This document shows, piece by piece, positions 1-7,613 of a DNA stretch of 64,000 nt (position 1 is the first letter of the stretch; each line of letters begins with the position of its first letter). Origin of the DNA: an uncultured Christensenella sp. (GTDB taxonomy: Bacteria; Bacillota; Clostridia; Christensenellales; Pumilibacteraceae); assembly GCA_910585955.1 (NCBI GenBank), contig CAJUGC010000005.1, forward strand, positions 88,211-152,210. The letters are read 5' to 3'. Under the pieces are notes generated by a model. It made no database searches. It worked only from the letters and a program-made list of their open reading frames with translations, and had not been told where the DNA came from. The position numbers were made by a program, and so were the translations under genes.

Positions 1-1407
1 ATTTCTGCAAGCACGGTGTATTTTGCAAAAATTGCGATGATATACCTCAGTATGCTTGTAGTAGAAGCCGCGTTGTTGCTTCCGTCTCTCACCGTTTTCG
101 GCGTGTTGGTCGGAACGAACGCTCTGTACTATTTCGTAATGCTCATAGCCGTGGCATTACTGCCTGTCGTTCCGCTCGTGCTCGCGTCTGTAATAGCCAT
201 GCCTTTAATGTTCGTCGTCGGGGCGTTTCGCAACCGCGGAGCTCTTTCGTCGATAGTTATGATTATACTTTTTCTCGTATTTTTCGGCGGCTATTACGGT
301 TTGATGTACGCTCTCGGATTTGGCGGTTCTGTGGGCGGCGGGGCAACCGACAATATGGATATGGCGCAGCTTTTGGCGGACAATAAGGAGGCGTTGCGTC
401 TTATGTCCGACATTTTGTTGCCGCTTTCGTCGATTGCTCGACTTGCGACGCTTACGCCCGTTTACGGTCTCGGATTGGGTTTGTCAGCGCTTACGAACGC
501 AGGTATTTACGTCGGCATAACATTTGCGTTGCTTGCCATAGCCCTGCTTGCCAGCTCGAGCTTCTATAAGCACAGCGTAATGGTAATGCTCGAAGGCTCT
601 CGCGGAAAGGACAACAGAACCCGCGAGTTTAAAGCAAGCGGCGGCGTTGTCAAGGCTCTGATCGGTAAAGAGTGGCGACAGCTCGTGCGCACGCCGCAGT
701 TTGCCTTGAACAGTTTTTTAAGCGTTTTCATGCCGGTCATAATCATAGTATTCATGAACCTCAGTATGGGGAGCGCAATCGGCGGCGAAGACGGCGCAAC
801 CGCGGATTTAATGCGTGCGTTGTTATCTGTCATAAACGTAATGATAATTCTCATGATAGGAGTGGGAATGAACATGGGGGCGCTGACCTGCATTACGCGC
901 GAGGGGGAAGCGTTTGCGTTTTCCAAGTCTCTGCCAGTCGATGCGACAACGCAGGTGAACGCAAAGCGTATACTCTATCTCATAATAAGCTACGTTGCCA
1001 TAGCGCTCGGCATGATAGCGGCGGTTATCCTGTCTCCCGACTGGTCGCTTATAGCGGGACTTCTTCTTTTGATTCCCTACAACTACACTTTCGTGACGCT
1101 TGCTGTCTACATCGATCTTACGTCTCCAAATCTTAAGTGGACTACGCCGCAAGAGGCAATGAAGCGCAATGTCCGCGGTATGGTGCCTTTTCTCATAAAC
1201 ATGGTTATTTCCATGGTGATCATGGTAGTGTTGCTCGTAACGCGCATTTTGATGAATGAGTGTCCGCAGGAATACCTTTTGATGTTTACGGCAATTCACT
1301 TCGGCGCATGGATCGTGTTTATAGGCGTTTCCGTCATCGTCGCCGTACTTATGCACGGAATGTTGAAGGTAAGGACTTCCAAACTTTACGATCGCCTCGA
1401 GGTCTGA
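1..1407 (+). CDS. ABC-2 type transporter permease, 5' end cut off by the window
   Basis: The reading frame is open from base 1 and the first possible start inside the window is a GTG at position 16, so the gene very probably begins upstream. The visible 463+ residues are a polytopic membrane protein: hydrophobic helices fill both halves and a polar loop with a charged stretch (KHSVMVMLEGSRGKDNRT) lies near the middle. Large two-half permeases of this kind (putative ABC_tran_2 type) normally work with an ATPase encoded next door, which would be upstream and out of view. The substrate cannot be told from sequence. A hairpin terminator follows the stop codon, so this is the last gene of its operon. 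The family call is fairly sure; the transported substrate is unknown. Confidence 0.75.
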   Translation: MSASTVYFAKIAMIYLSMLVVEAALLLPSLTVFGVLVGTNALYYFVMLIAVALLPVVPLVLASVIAMPLMFVVGAFRNRGALSSIVMIILFLVFFGGYYGLMYALGFGGSVGGGATDNMDMAQLLADNKEALRLMSDILLPLSSIARLATLTPVYGLGLGLSALTNAGIYVGITFALLAIALLASSSFYKHSVMVMLEGSRGKDNRTREFKASGGVVKALIGKEWRQLVRTPQFALNSFLSVFMPVIIIVFMNLSMGSAIGGEDGATADLMRALLSVINVMIILMIGVGMNMGALTCITREGEAFAFSKSLPVDATTQVNAKRILYLIISYVAIALGMIAAVILSPDWSLIAGLLLLIPYNYTFVTLAVYIDLTSPNLKWTTPQEAMKRNVRGMVPFLINMVISMVIMVVLLVTRILMNECPQEYLLMFTAIHFGAWIVFIGVSVIVAVLMHGMLKVRTSKLYDRLEV

Positions 1408-1451
1408 GCGACGGATTATCTGCGAATACCGACCATAAAAATCCATTAAAC

Positions 1452-1486
1452 AAAAGCCCTTCCTGTCGGAAAGGCTTTGTTTTTTA
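1452..1486. terminator. Bidirectional intrinsic terminator between convergent genes
   Basis: An inverted repeat (AAAGCCCTTCC, loop TGTC, GGAAAGGCTTT, one mismatch) is followed by GTTTTTT on the + strand and preceded by an A-rich run that serves as the U tract on the minus strand. It lies between the stop codons of the ABC permease (+) and gtrA (-), so it can stop transcription from both sides. Confidence 0.8.
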
Positions 1487-1495
1487 AGTCGCATT

Positions 1496-2020
1496 TCACA
1501 GTTGTATCGTGTTTTGGTCGTCTCGTATGAGAGCGATGTTAAATACGAAATATTTGCGCGTAAAGAAATTGAAGACGGCGACGAGCAGGGAAGAAACTAT
1601 CTTGACTATCCATGCGTTGCCGTGCATTGCGGCGTATCCTATACTCGAGCCTATCGTAGTTATCGCAAGTCCTATAAGCGCAAACAGCAAAAATTTCAAA
1701 AAGCCCTTTTTGTTGCGTCCGACATTGCCGTATTCGTATACGAAAAAGCAACACATGACGTAGTTGAATACTACCGACACCAAAAATCCGAGCATATTGG
1801 CGGTGAGGTAGATGGATGTCGGAGTGACGTGCGGCTCGCCGGATACGGTTTTGCCGGTAAAGACGGACAAAAACCCCGTAAACTCTTTGTGACCCTCTAT
1901 GTAAAGTATGACGGCCATAACGAGGAAATCGAGCACGGTCGCCACGAGACCTATGACGACGGACTTTAGAAATTCTTTTCTTGCGCGCTTGTTTTTCAGA
2001 GCGTTGAAAAATTCGTTCAT
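1496..2020 (-). CDS. GtrA-like family integral membrane protein
   Basis: The product is a 174-residue protein with four predicted membrane helices (near residues 20-42, 70-92, 106-130 and 138-160), the size and layout of the GtrA family. GtrA proteins are thought to help move undecaprenyl-phosphate-linked sugars, or to assist cell-surface polysaccharide glycosylation; the exact role here is unknown. The start codon overlaps the stop of the upstream glycerophosphodiesterase gene by 4 bases (ATGA), so the two are translationally coupled in a short minus-strand operon. Membrane topology is read from the sequence; family and role come from known GtrA proteins. Confidence 0.75.
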   Translation of the reverse strand: MNEFFNALKNKRARKEFLKSVVIGLVATVLDFLVMAVILYIEGHKEFTGFLSVFTGKTVSGEPHVTPTSIYLTANMLGFLVSVVFNYVMCCFFVYEYGNVGRNKKGFLKFLLFALIGLAITTIGSSIGYAAMHGNAWIVKIVSSLLVAVFNFFTRKYFVFNIALIRDDQNTIQL

Positions 2021-2751
2021 TTCTTGATTTCCGGGATAAATTTCTCGAATATTATGTTGTTGCAGTAGGGGGCAAGCTTATCGGCTTGCGCGCTGCTGCG
2101 TACCGTCCAGGCAAGAGTGGGAAGCGCGGCTCTCGTCACATACTTGTTCGGGAGGAACTCCGCGTTGTAAGATACGAAGTCTGGTTTGGATACGGATTTA
2201 TTCAGTTTCATCTTTGTCAGGAACACACGGCGGAAATAACCCGCAAGCTCTTCTTTTTTAAAGAATGTGGAAAGCTGTCCGCGCATGACGTGAGGCATGG
2301 AAGATGCGAAATATCCGAGCGAGTAAGGGTTGAAAGATTGCACCGCATATTCTCCGGTGTACGCGTTCAATATTTCCGCAACGCTTTTTTCGAGTCCTCC
2401 GACTTTATCCTCGTTCTTTATTTCTATGAGGATAGGAACTCTTCCGTTCACGATTTCGAGCACTTTCTCGAAAGTGGGTATCGTATATTCGGTACCGAAA
2501 AGGTGTATGTCGCCGAGCTTTTCCGGCTCGAGAGTGCTGACATATCCGTCGAGTCCGCTCATGCGGCTCAATTTTCCGTCATGAAAAACGACGACGCTGC
2601 CGTCGCCGATCGTGCGTACGTCAAGCTCTATGGGATAGCCGTGTGCGATTGCGTTTTCAAATGCACCCAAAGAATTTTCGGGCATAGCTTCGTTATGAAG
2701 CCCTCTGTGCGCAATGGGTCTCGTGCAGAGCCAACTGTCGAGTATACTCAT
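2017..2751 (-). CDS. Glycerophosphodiester phosphodiesterase (GDPD)
   Basis: The enzyme hydrolyses glycerophosphodiesters to glycerol 3-phosphate and an alcohol, and is used in phospholipid head-group salvage. The GDPD signature is near the N-terminus: AHRG (catalytic His), PENSLGAFENAIAHG, then ELDVR and VVFHDGKLSR with the metal-binding Glu/Asp and second His. At 244 residues it is the usual length for a soluble TIM-barrel GDPD and it has no signal peptide. I place the start at the ATG at 2751 (minus strand), which has GAGGT about 6 bases upstream; a GTG at 2763 would add four residues but has no ribosome site. It forms an operon with gtrA. Confident in family, less in natural substrate. 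Confidence 0.88.
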   Translation of the reverse strand: MSILDSWLCTRPIAHRGLHNEAMPENSLGAFENAIAHGYPIELDVRTIGDGSVVVFHDGKLSRMSGLDGYVSTLEPEKLGDIHLFGTEYTIPTFEKVLEIVNGRVPILIEIKNEDKVGGLEKSVAEILNAYTGEYAVQSFNPYSLGYFASSMPHVMRGQLSTFFKKEELAGYFRRVFLTKMKLNKSVSKPDFVSYNAEFLPNKYVTRAALPTLAWTVRSSAQADKLAPYCNNIIFEKFIPEIKK

Positions 2752-2780
2752 GTGTGACCTCACAAAAAGGAACTTCTGTC

Positions 2781-2809
2781 ATTATAACAACTTTGTAAGA
2801 TTAAAGCAA
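2781..2809 (-). promoter_or_regulatory. Sigma-A type promoter for the gdpD-gtrA operon
   Basis: Read on the minus strand there is TTGCTT, a 17-base spacer and TATAAT (a perfect -10). The predicted start lies near 2774, giving a leader of about 23 bases before the gdpD ATG. It is divergent from the lepA promoter in the same 110-base gap. Confidence 0.75.
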
Positions 2810-2847
2810 GCGATTTGCGCATTTTTCTGTTTTAAAGCCCAAAATCG

Positions 2848-2876
2848 TTGCAATTTTTCATGTCTTATGATAGAAT
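2848..2876 (+). promoter_or_regulatory. Candidate promoter for lepA
   Basis: TTGCAA, a 17-base spacer and TAGAAT. Counting 7 bases from the end of the -10 puts transcription start at about 2883, which is the A of the second in-frame ATG of lepA. No Shine-Dalgarno sequence is present before either ATG, so the lepA message may be leaderless. Confidence 0.5.
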
Positions 2877-4685
2877 ATGCGCATGGACAGACAGAGCCGA
2901 ATAAGGAATTTTTGTATCATAGCCCACATAGATCACGGTAAATCGACGCTTGCGGACAGGCTTATAGAAAATACGGGCACCGTCTCTAAGCGCGAACTTA
3001 CCGCGCAGATCCTCGACAGTATGGACATCGAGCGTGAGCGCGGCATAACCATAAAGCTTACGCCCGTCAGAATGTTCTATACCAAAGACGGGACGGAGTA
3101 TACGTTCAATCTCATAGATACTCCGGGTCATGTGGATTTCACTTACGAAGTTTCGCGCTCTCTTGCCGCTTGCGAGGGGGCAATTCTCGTCGTGGACGCG
3201 ACCCAAGGGGTGGAGGCTCAGACGCTTGCGAACGTATATCTTGCAATTGACAACGATCTCGAAGTTCTGCCCGTCATAAACAAAATAGATCTCCCGAGCG
3301 CACGCGCCGAGGAGACCAAAGCCGAAATAGAGGACGTCATAGGTCTCGACGCGTCGAGCGCTCCGCTTATCAGTGCAAAGGAAGGGCTCAATATTTCCGA
3401 CGTGCTCGAGCGTATCGTCGAGTGTCTGCCTCCGCCGAGAGGCGACGAAAACGCTCCGTTGAAAGCGCTTATTTTCGATTCCGTATACGACAACTACAAG
3501 GGTGCGGTTTGCGTTATTCGCGTCATAGACGGAAGCGTAGGCGCAGGTACGAAGATACGCATAATGTCTACGGGGAGCGAATATGACGTCGTCGAAGTCG
3601 GCGTGTTCAATCCGAAGTCGCAACCTGTGGACAGATTGCGCGCAGGCGACGTCGGTTATCTTTGCGCAAGCATAAAGAATGTAGAGGAGACCGCGCCGGG
3701 CGATACGATAACCGACGCGGCAAATCCCGCCGCTGAGCCTTGTCCCGGCTATAAAAAGGTGCAGCCCGTCGTTTACTGCGGAATATATCCGACGGACGGC
3801 TCGCATTACGACGATCTGAAAGAAGCGCTCGAAAGGCTCAAACTTAACGACGCGGCGCTCTTTTACGAGCCCGAAACGTCGATCGCTCTCGGCTTCGGCT
3901 TCCGCTGCGGCTTTTTGGGATTGCTGCATATGGAGATAATACAGGAGCGTCTCGAGCGCGAGTTCAATCTCGATCTCATAACCACCGCGCCGAGCGTCAA
4001 CTACAGGGTAATAAAGACGAACGGGGAAGAGCTGACGATCACAAACCCGGGCAATCTTCCGCCCGTGTCGGAAATAGACCGCATAGAAGAGCCTGTAGTC
4101 AAAGCCGAGATATTCACGCCGCCAGAGTACATAGGAGCGATAATGGAGCTGTGCTCGTTTAGACGCGGCGAGTATATAAATCTCGTCTATCTCGATAAGA
4201 CGCGCGTGCGTATAGAGTATGAGATACCGCTAAACGAAATAGTATACGATTTTTTCGACGGGTTAAAGTCCCGTACGCGAGGCTACGCTTCGCTCGACTA
4301 CGAATTAAAGGGCTATAAACCGAGCGATCTCGTAAAACTCGACATACTTTTGAACAACGAAATCTGCGACGCGCTCTCTATTATAGTACATCGCGAAAAA
4401 GCGTATTCGCGCGGCAGAGGCATAGCCGAAAAACTAAAGGACGCCATACCGCGTCAGATGTTCGAAATTCCCATACAGGCCGCGATAGGCGGAAAGGTCA
4501 TTGCCCGCGAGACCGTTAAGGCAATGAGAAAGGACGTGCTTGCAAAATGCTACGGCGGCGACATAACGCGTAAGAAAAAGCTGCTCGAAAAGCAAAAAGA
4601 GGGCAAAAAACGTATGCGCCAGATAGGTTCTGTGGAAGTGCCGAGCGAGGCGTTCATGTCCGTGTTGAAGCTCGACGACAAGTGA
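2877..4685 (+). CDS. lepA: Elongation factor 4 (LepA), ribosome back-translocase GTPase
   Basis: LepA is a translational GTPase that binds ribosomes and remodels stalled or mis-translocated complexes. The 602 residues match the usual length. G motifs are visible: AHIDHGKST near residue 18, the switch I threonine in RGITIK, DTPGH, and NKID; domain II, the EF-G-like domain III and V regions and the LepA-specific C-terminal domain follow (SYRGRGIAEKLKD-like segment, then KRMRQIGSVEVP). Two starts are possible (ATG 2877 or ATG 2883, two residues shorter); the second coincides with the predicted transcription start. The gene overlaps hemW by 4 bases. Identity is certain; the start is not. Confidence 0.97.
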   Translation: MRMDRQSRIRNFCIIAHIDHGKSTLADRLIENTGTVSKRELTAQILDSMDIERERGITIKLTPVRMFYTKDGTEYTFNLIDTPGHVDFTYEVSRSLAACEGAILVVDATQGVEAQTLANVYLAIDNDLEVLPVINKIDLPSARAEETKAEIEDVIGLDASSAPLISAKEGLNISDVLERIVECLPPPRGDENAPLKALIFDSVYDNYKGAVCVIRVIDGSVGAGTKIRIMSTGSEYDVVEVGVFNPKSQPVDRLRAGDVGYLCASIKNVEETAPGDTITDAANPAAEPCPGYKKVQPVVYCGIYPTDGSHYDDLKEALERLKLNDAALFYEPETSIALGFGFRCGFLGLLHMEIIQERLEREFNLDLITTAPSVNYRVIKTNGEELTITNPGNLPPVSEIDRIEEPVVKAEIFTPPEYIGAIMELCSFRRGEYINLVYLDKTRVRIEYEIPLNEIVYDFFDGLKSRTRGYASLDYELKGYKPSDLVKLDILLNNEICDALSIIVHREKAYSRGRGIAEKLKDAIPRQMFEIPIQAAIGGKVIARETVKAMRKDVLAKCYGGDITRKKKLLEKQKEGKKRMRQIGSVEVPSEAFMSVLKLDDK

Positions 4686-5809
4686 TAAGACCGATAAATT
4701 CAAAAACTTTAAGCGCCTCCGAGAAGCGGGGCGTTTATATCCATATTCCGTATTGCCGCAGTCGTTGCTCTTATTGTTCGTTCGTTTCGGGCTGCGACTT
4801 TTCGGACATGGAAGCGTATAAGAACGCTCTTATAAAGGAGGTGGAGGAGCGCGGCTGCGGAAAAGCGGCGGACACCGTGTACATAGGCGGCGGTACTCCG
4901 TCGGTCTTAAGGCGCGGGTATCTCGGCGAAATTCTGGACGCGATCAGGCGCAATTTCGCGCTTGACTCGGGCAGCGAAATAAGCGTAGAGTGCAATCCCG
5001 ATTCGGCAAACGCCGAATTTTTTGCGGAGTGCGCGGCCGCGGGGGTGAATAGGGTAAGTATAGGATTGCAGTCGGCAAGCGACAGACTCTTGCGTGCGGT
5101 TTCCCGTCCGCACACGTTCGGGCAGTTTGCGGAAAGCGTACGGGCGGCAAGGGCGGCCAGCATTACGAACATAAACGCCGATTTAATGCTGAACCTTCCC
5201 GAGCAAAACGAAAGCGATCTGATCGATTCGCTCGATCGTATAATCGAGTTCGGTTTGCCTCACGTTTCCGTGTACGGTCTGTCTGTCGAAAAAGGTACTC
5301 CGCTGTTCGAGAGCGGCTACACGCCCGACGAGGACAGAGGCGCCGATATGTATGAGAGAACTGTCGAAATCTTGCGCTCTCACGGATTTTGTAGGTATGA
5401 GGTCAGTAATTTCTCGTTTAAAGGAAAGGAGTGTCGCCACAATCTCAAATATTGGCGACGCGGAATCTATGACGGGATAGGACTTGCCGCACATTCTTTC
5501 GACGGCAAAGCGCGAGTCGAAAACACTTCGAAAAAGAGCGAATATTTGAAAGGCAACCGAATAGAAAGGAGAGTCGAACTTACTGCAGACGACGAAATAG
5601 AGGAAACAGTCATGCTTGCACTGCGTACTTCCGATGGAATCGACTGCGGGTCTTTGAGAGAAAAATACGGTTATGACATATTGAATGAAAAGGCGGAAGA
5701 AATATCTCGGCTTTCTTCTCTCGGTCTTTTGAAGATCGATTCGAATCGACTTAAATTGACGGACAAAGCATACTATATCATGAATTCGGTTATAGTTTCA
5801 TTGCTATAA
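4682..5809 (+). CDS. hemW: Radical SAM heme chaperone HemW (coproporphyrinogen oxidase-like)
   Basis: This 375-residue radical SAM protein carries the CRSRCSYCSF cluster motif (CxxxCxxC, with the extra Cys-Ser) at about residues 25-34, the glycine-rich GGGTPS motif, and the HemN-like C-terminal domain near the end. The length and lack of the HemN N-terminal extension favour HemW, a heme chaperone, over true coproporphyrinogen dehydrogenase HemN. The GTG start overlaps the lepA stop (GTGA), so translation is coupled. A lepA-hemW-hrcA order is standard in Firmicutes and supports the call. Confidence 0.9.
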   Translation: MIRPINSKTLSASEKRGVYIHIPYCRSRCSYCSFVSGCDFSDMEAYKNALIKEVEERGCGKAADTVYIGGGTPSVLRRGYLGEILDAIRRNFALDSGSEISVECNPDSANAEFFAECAAAGVNRVSIGLQSASDRLLRAVSRPHTFGQFAESVRAARAASITNINADLMLNLPEQNESDLIDSLDRIIEFGLPHVSVYGLSVEKGTPLFESGYTPDEDRGADMYERTVEILRSHGFCRYEVSNFSFKGKECRHNLKYWRRGIYDGIGLAAHSFDGKARVENTSKKSEYLKGNRIERRVELTADDEIEETVMLALRTSDGIDCGSLREKYGYDILNEKAEEISRLSSLGLLKIDSNRLKLTDKAYYIMNSVIVSLL

Positions 5810-5837
5810 AAATCTTATAAATGAGAGTGTAATTCGT

Positions 5838-5866
5838 TTGACAACCGCCCCCTTATGTGGTATGAT
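5838..5866 (+). promoter_or_regulatory. Sigma-A promoter of the hrcA heat-shock operon
   Basis: A perfect TTGACA -35, a 17-base spacer and TATGAT -10. The predicted start at about 5873 falls inside the CIRCE operator that follows, the classic arrangement for HrcA repression. Confidence 0.88.
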
Positions 5867-5870
5867 TATA

Positions 5871-5897
5871 TTAGCACTCTAAGGGCTCGATTGCTAA
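5871..5897 (+). promoter_or_regulatory. CIRCE operator (HrcA binding site)
   Basis: The half sites TTAGCACTC and GATTGCTAA are separated by 9 bases. The consensus is TTAGCACTC-N9-GAGTGCTAA, so only one base of 18 differs. It overlaps the transcription start of the hrcA operon, so the HrcA repressor encoded just downstream is expected to silence hrcA-grpE-dnaK in the absence of heat stress. Confidence 0.95.
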
Positions 5898-5946
5898 AAT
5901 CGCCGCGACGAAAAGGGTGCGGAGGAGTAAGGTAAAAGGAGCGGCA

Positions 5947-7032
5947 GTGGGTCTTTCGTCTCGTAAAGAAAAGATACTTCAAGCGGTGGTGGACAGCTAC
6001 ATAAACAGCTGCGAGCCTGTTTCGAGTGCGGAAATTCAGAAGAAGCACCTGCCGTCTTTAAGTACCGCTACCATCCGTAACGAGCTTTCGTCGCTCGAAC
6101 AAATGGGCTATCTTGCCCAACTTCACACCTCGTCGGGAAGAGTGCCTACGGCGGAAGCGTATCGTCTGTATGTCAGCAAACTCATGCCCAAACGCAAGCT
6201 TACAAGGAGCGAGCTGAAGATAGTAAAGCGCTACTTCAACCGCACTATCACCGAAATAGACGATATGCTCAAGAGCACGGCGAAAGTCATTTCGGAGATC
6301 ACGAACCTTACTTCGGTTGCCTACGCGCAGAACGTGAGCGACGCCGAAATTCGGAAGATAAAGATCGTAAAGATCACCGATTCGACGGCGCTCGTCGTCA
6401 TAGTCACCAATCTCGGCGTAATGAAGGACGCGACGATGAGCGTTGCCGGAGAGCTGTCTGACGAGTATTGCGACAACGCGAGCAAGTTCATAACAGACGC
6501 TTTCGGCGGGCATCTCGTATCCGAAGTTTTAAAGCCCAAGGCGCTTATAAAAAGCGTGCGCAAGGAATACAAAAACGTATTCGATACGGTGCTTAAGATA
6601 CTCAAGAATTACGCGCACGAGGAACTTGTAAGCGATATAGTGCTCGAGGGCAGCGCGAAGATTCTCGAACAGCCCGAGTATGAAAATCTCGCAAAAGCCA
6701 AAGCCATGCTCGAGCTTTTGGATGCGAAAGAAGATCTCGTTCCCGTCCTTGCGAACAACGACAACATGAACTTGTCGATTAAGATTGCGAAGGACAACGA
6801 GCTTAAGGAGGGCACCCCCGAATGTGCGATAGTCACGGCGAACTACAATATAAACGGCGTGAACTACGGAGGGTCGGGAGTAATAGGTCCTATACGAATG
6901 GACTACGCGAAAGTCGTATCCGTTCTCGATTATATAGGTAAGACCATAAACCTTTTGCCTGCGCCGGGAGAAGCGGGGCGGGAGGTCGCGGACGACACGA
7001 AAGACAATTCAGACGAAGATGTCGAAGAATAA
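5947..7032 (+). CDS. hrcA: Heat-inducible transcription repressor HrcA
   Basis: HrcA represses class I heat-shock genes by binding CIRCE; its folding depends on GroEL. The N-terminal winged helix is clear (SSRKEKILQAVVDSYI, then EPVSS and SxATIRNELSSLEQMGYL), and the HrcA ligand-binding-like domain follows. I chose the GTG at 5947, which has AAAAGGAG five bases upstream and gives the family's normal N-terminus (361 residues); an earlier in-frame GTG at 5917 has no well-spaced ribosome site. First gene of the hrcA-grpE-dnaK operon, autoregulated through the CIRCE site 50 bases upstream. Confidence 0.95.
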   Translation: MGLSSRKEKILQAVVDSYINSCEPVSSAEIQKKHLPSLSTATIRNELSSLEQMGYLAQLHTSSGRVPTAEAYRLYVSKLMPKRKLTRSELKIVKRYFNRTITEIDDMLKSTAKVISEITNLTSVAYAQNVSDAEIRKIKIVKITDSTALVVIVTNLGVMKDATMSVAGELSDEYCDNASKFITDAFGGHLVSEVLKPKALIKSVRKEYKNVFDTVLKILKNYAHEELVSDIVLEGSAKILEQPEYENLAKAKAMLELLDAKEDLVPVLANNDNMNLSIKIAKDNELKEGTPECAIVTANYNINGVNYGGSGVIGPIRMDYAKVVSVLDYIGKTINLLPAPGEAGREVADDTKDNSDEDVEE

Positions 7033-7050
7033 GTAATAAAGGAGCAGGAA

Positions 7051-7563
7051 ATGGCGGAAGATAAGGATAAAGAGGCAATAAACGCTCAACTCGCGGGACT
7101 TACGCAACAACTGCAAATAGCGCAGACGGTTGCGATGAAAGAAAAGAGTCGCAGCGAGGAGCTTGGTAATCTCGTCAGCCGTATGCAGGCGGACTTCGAC
7201 AACTATCGCAAGCGCACGAACGAGCTTAACAAGCGTACGAAGGAAGAGGGCGTAGTCGAAGTTGTGGAGAAATTGCTTCCCATACTCGATAACTTGCGTC
7301 TTGCCATACAGGCAATCGACGACGAGAGTATCTCGGAAGGTATAAAGATGATATACCGCCAGATTACGGATATGCTCGCTACGTTCAATGTGACGGAAAT
7401 CCCCGCACTCGGCGAACAGTTCGATCCGAATTTGCACAATGCCGTAATGCAGGTCAAAGTAAAGGATGCGGACAAAGCGAACATGATAATCGAAGTCATG
7501 CAAAAGGGCTTCAGAATGGGCGACAGGATAATTCGCCACAGCGTCGTAAAAGTCGCAAAATAA
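7051..7563 (+). CDS. grpE: Nucleotide exchange factor GrpE
   Basis: GrpE is the ADP/ATP exchange factor and thermosensor of DnaK. The 170 residues show a long N-terminal coiled-coil helix, the RMQADFDNYRKRT motif, the LLPILDNL segment and a C-terminal beta domain ending HSVVKVAK, all diagnostic. AAGGAG lies before the ATG. It lies 18 bases after hrcA and 50 bases before dnaK in the same operon under CIRCE control. Confidence 0.95.
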   Translation: MAEDKDKEAINAQLAGLTQQLQIAQTVAMKEKSRSEELGNLVSRMQADFDNYRKRTNELNKRTKEEGVVEVVEKLLPILDNLRLAIQAIDDESISEGIKMIYRQITDMLATFNVTEIPALGEQFDPNLHNAVMQVKVKDADKANMIIEVMQKGFRMGDRIIRHSVVKVAK

Positions 7564-7613
7564 CATCGGTCAAAAAAGAAAATTCACTTTCTATTTATGG
7601 AGGATATTAAAAA

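Noticed and set aside
2865..3929. A 354-codon minus-strand open frame inside lepA
   Set aside because: Antisense of lepA. The real minus-strand genes here are gdpD and gtrA only.
5917..5946. GTG at 5917 as the hrcA start
   Set aside because: No spaced ribosome site, and the extra ten residues are unlike the family; GTG 5947 has AAAAGGAG upstream.
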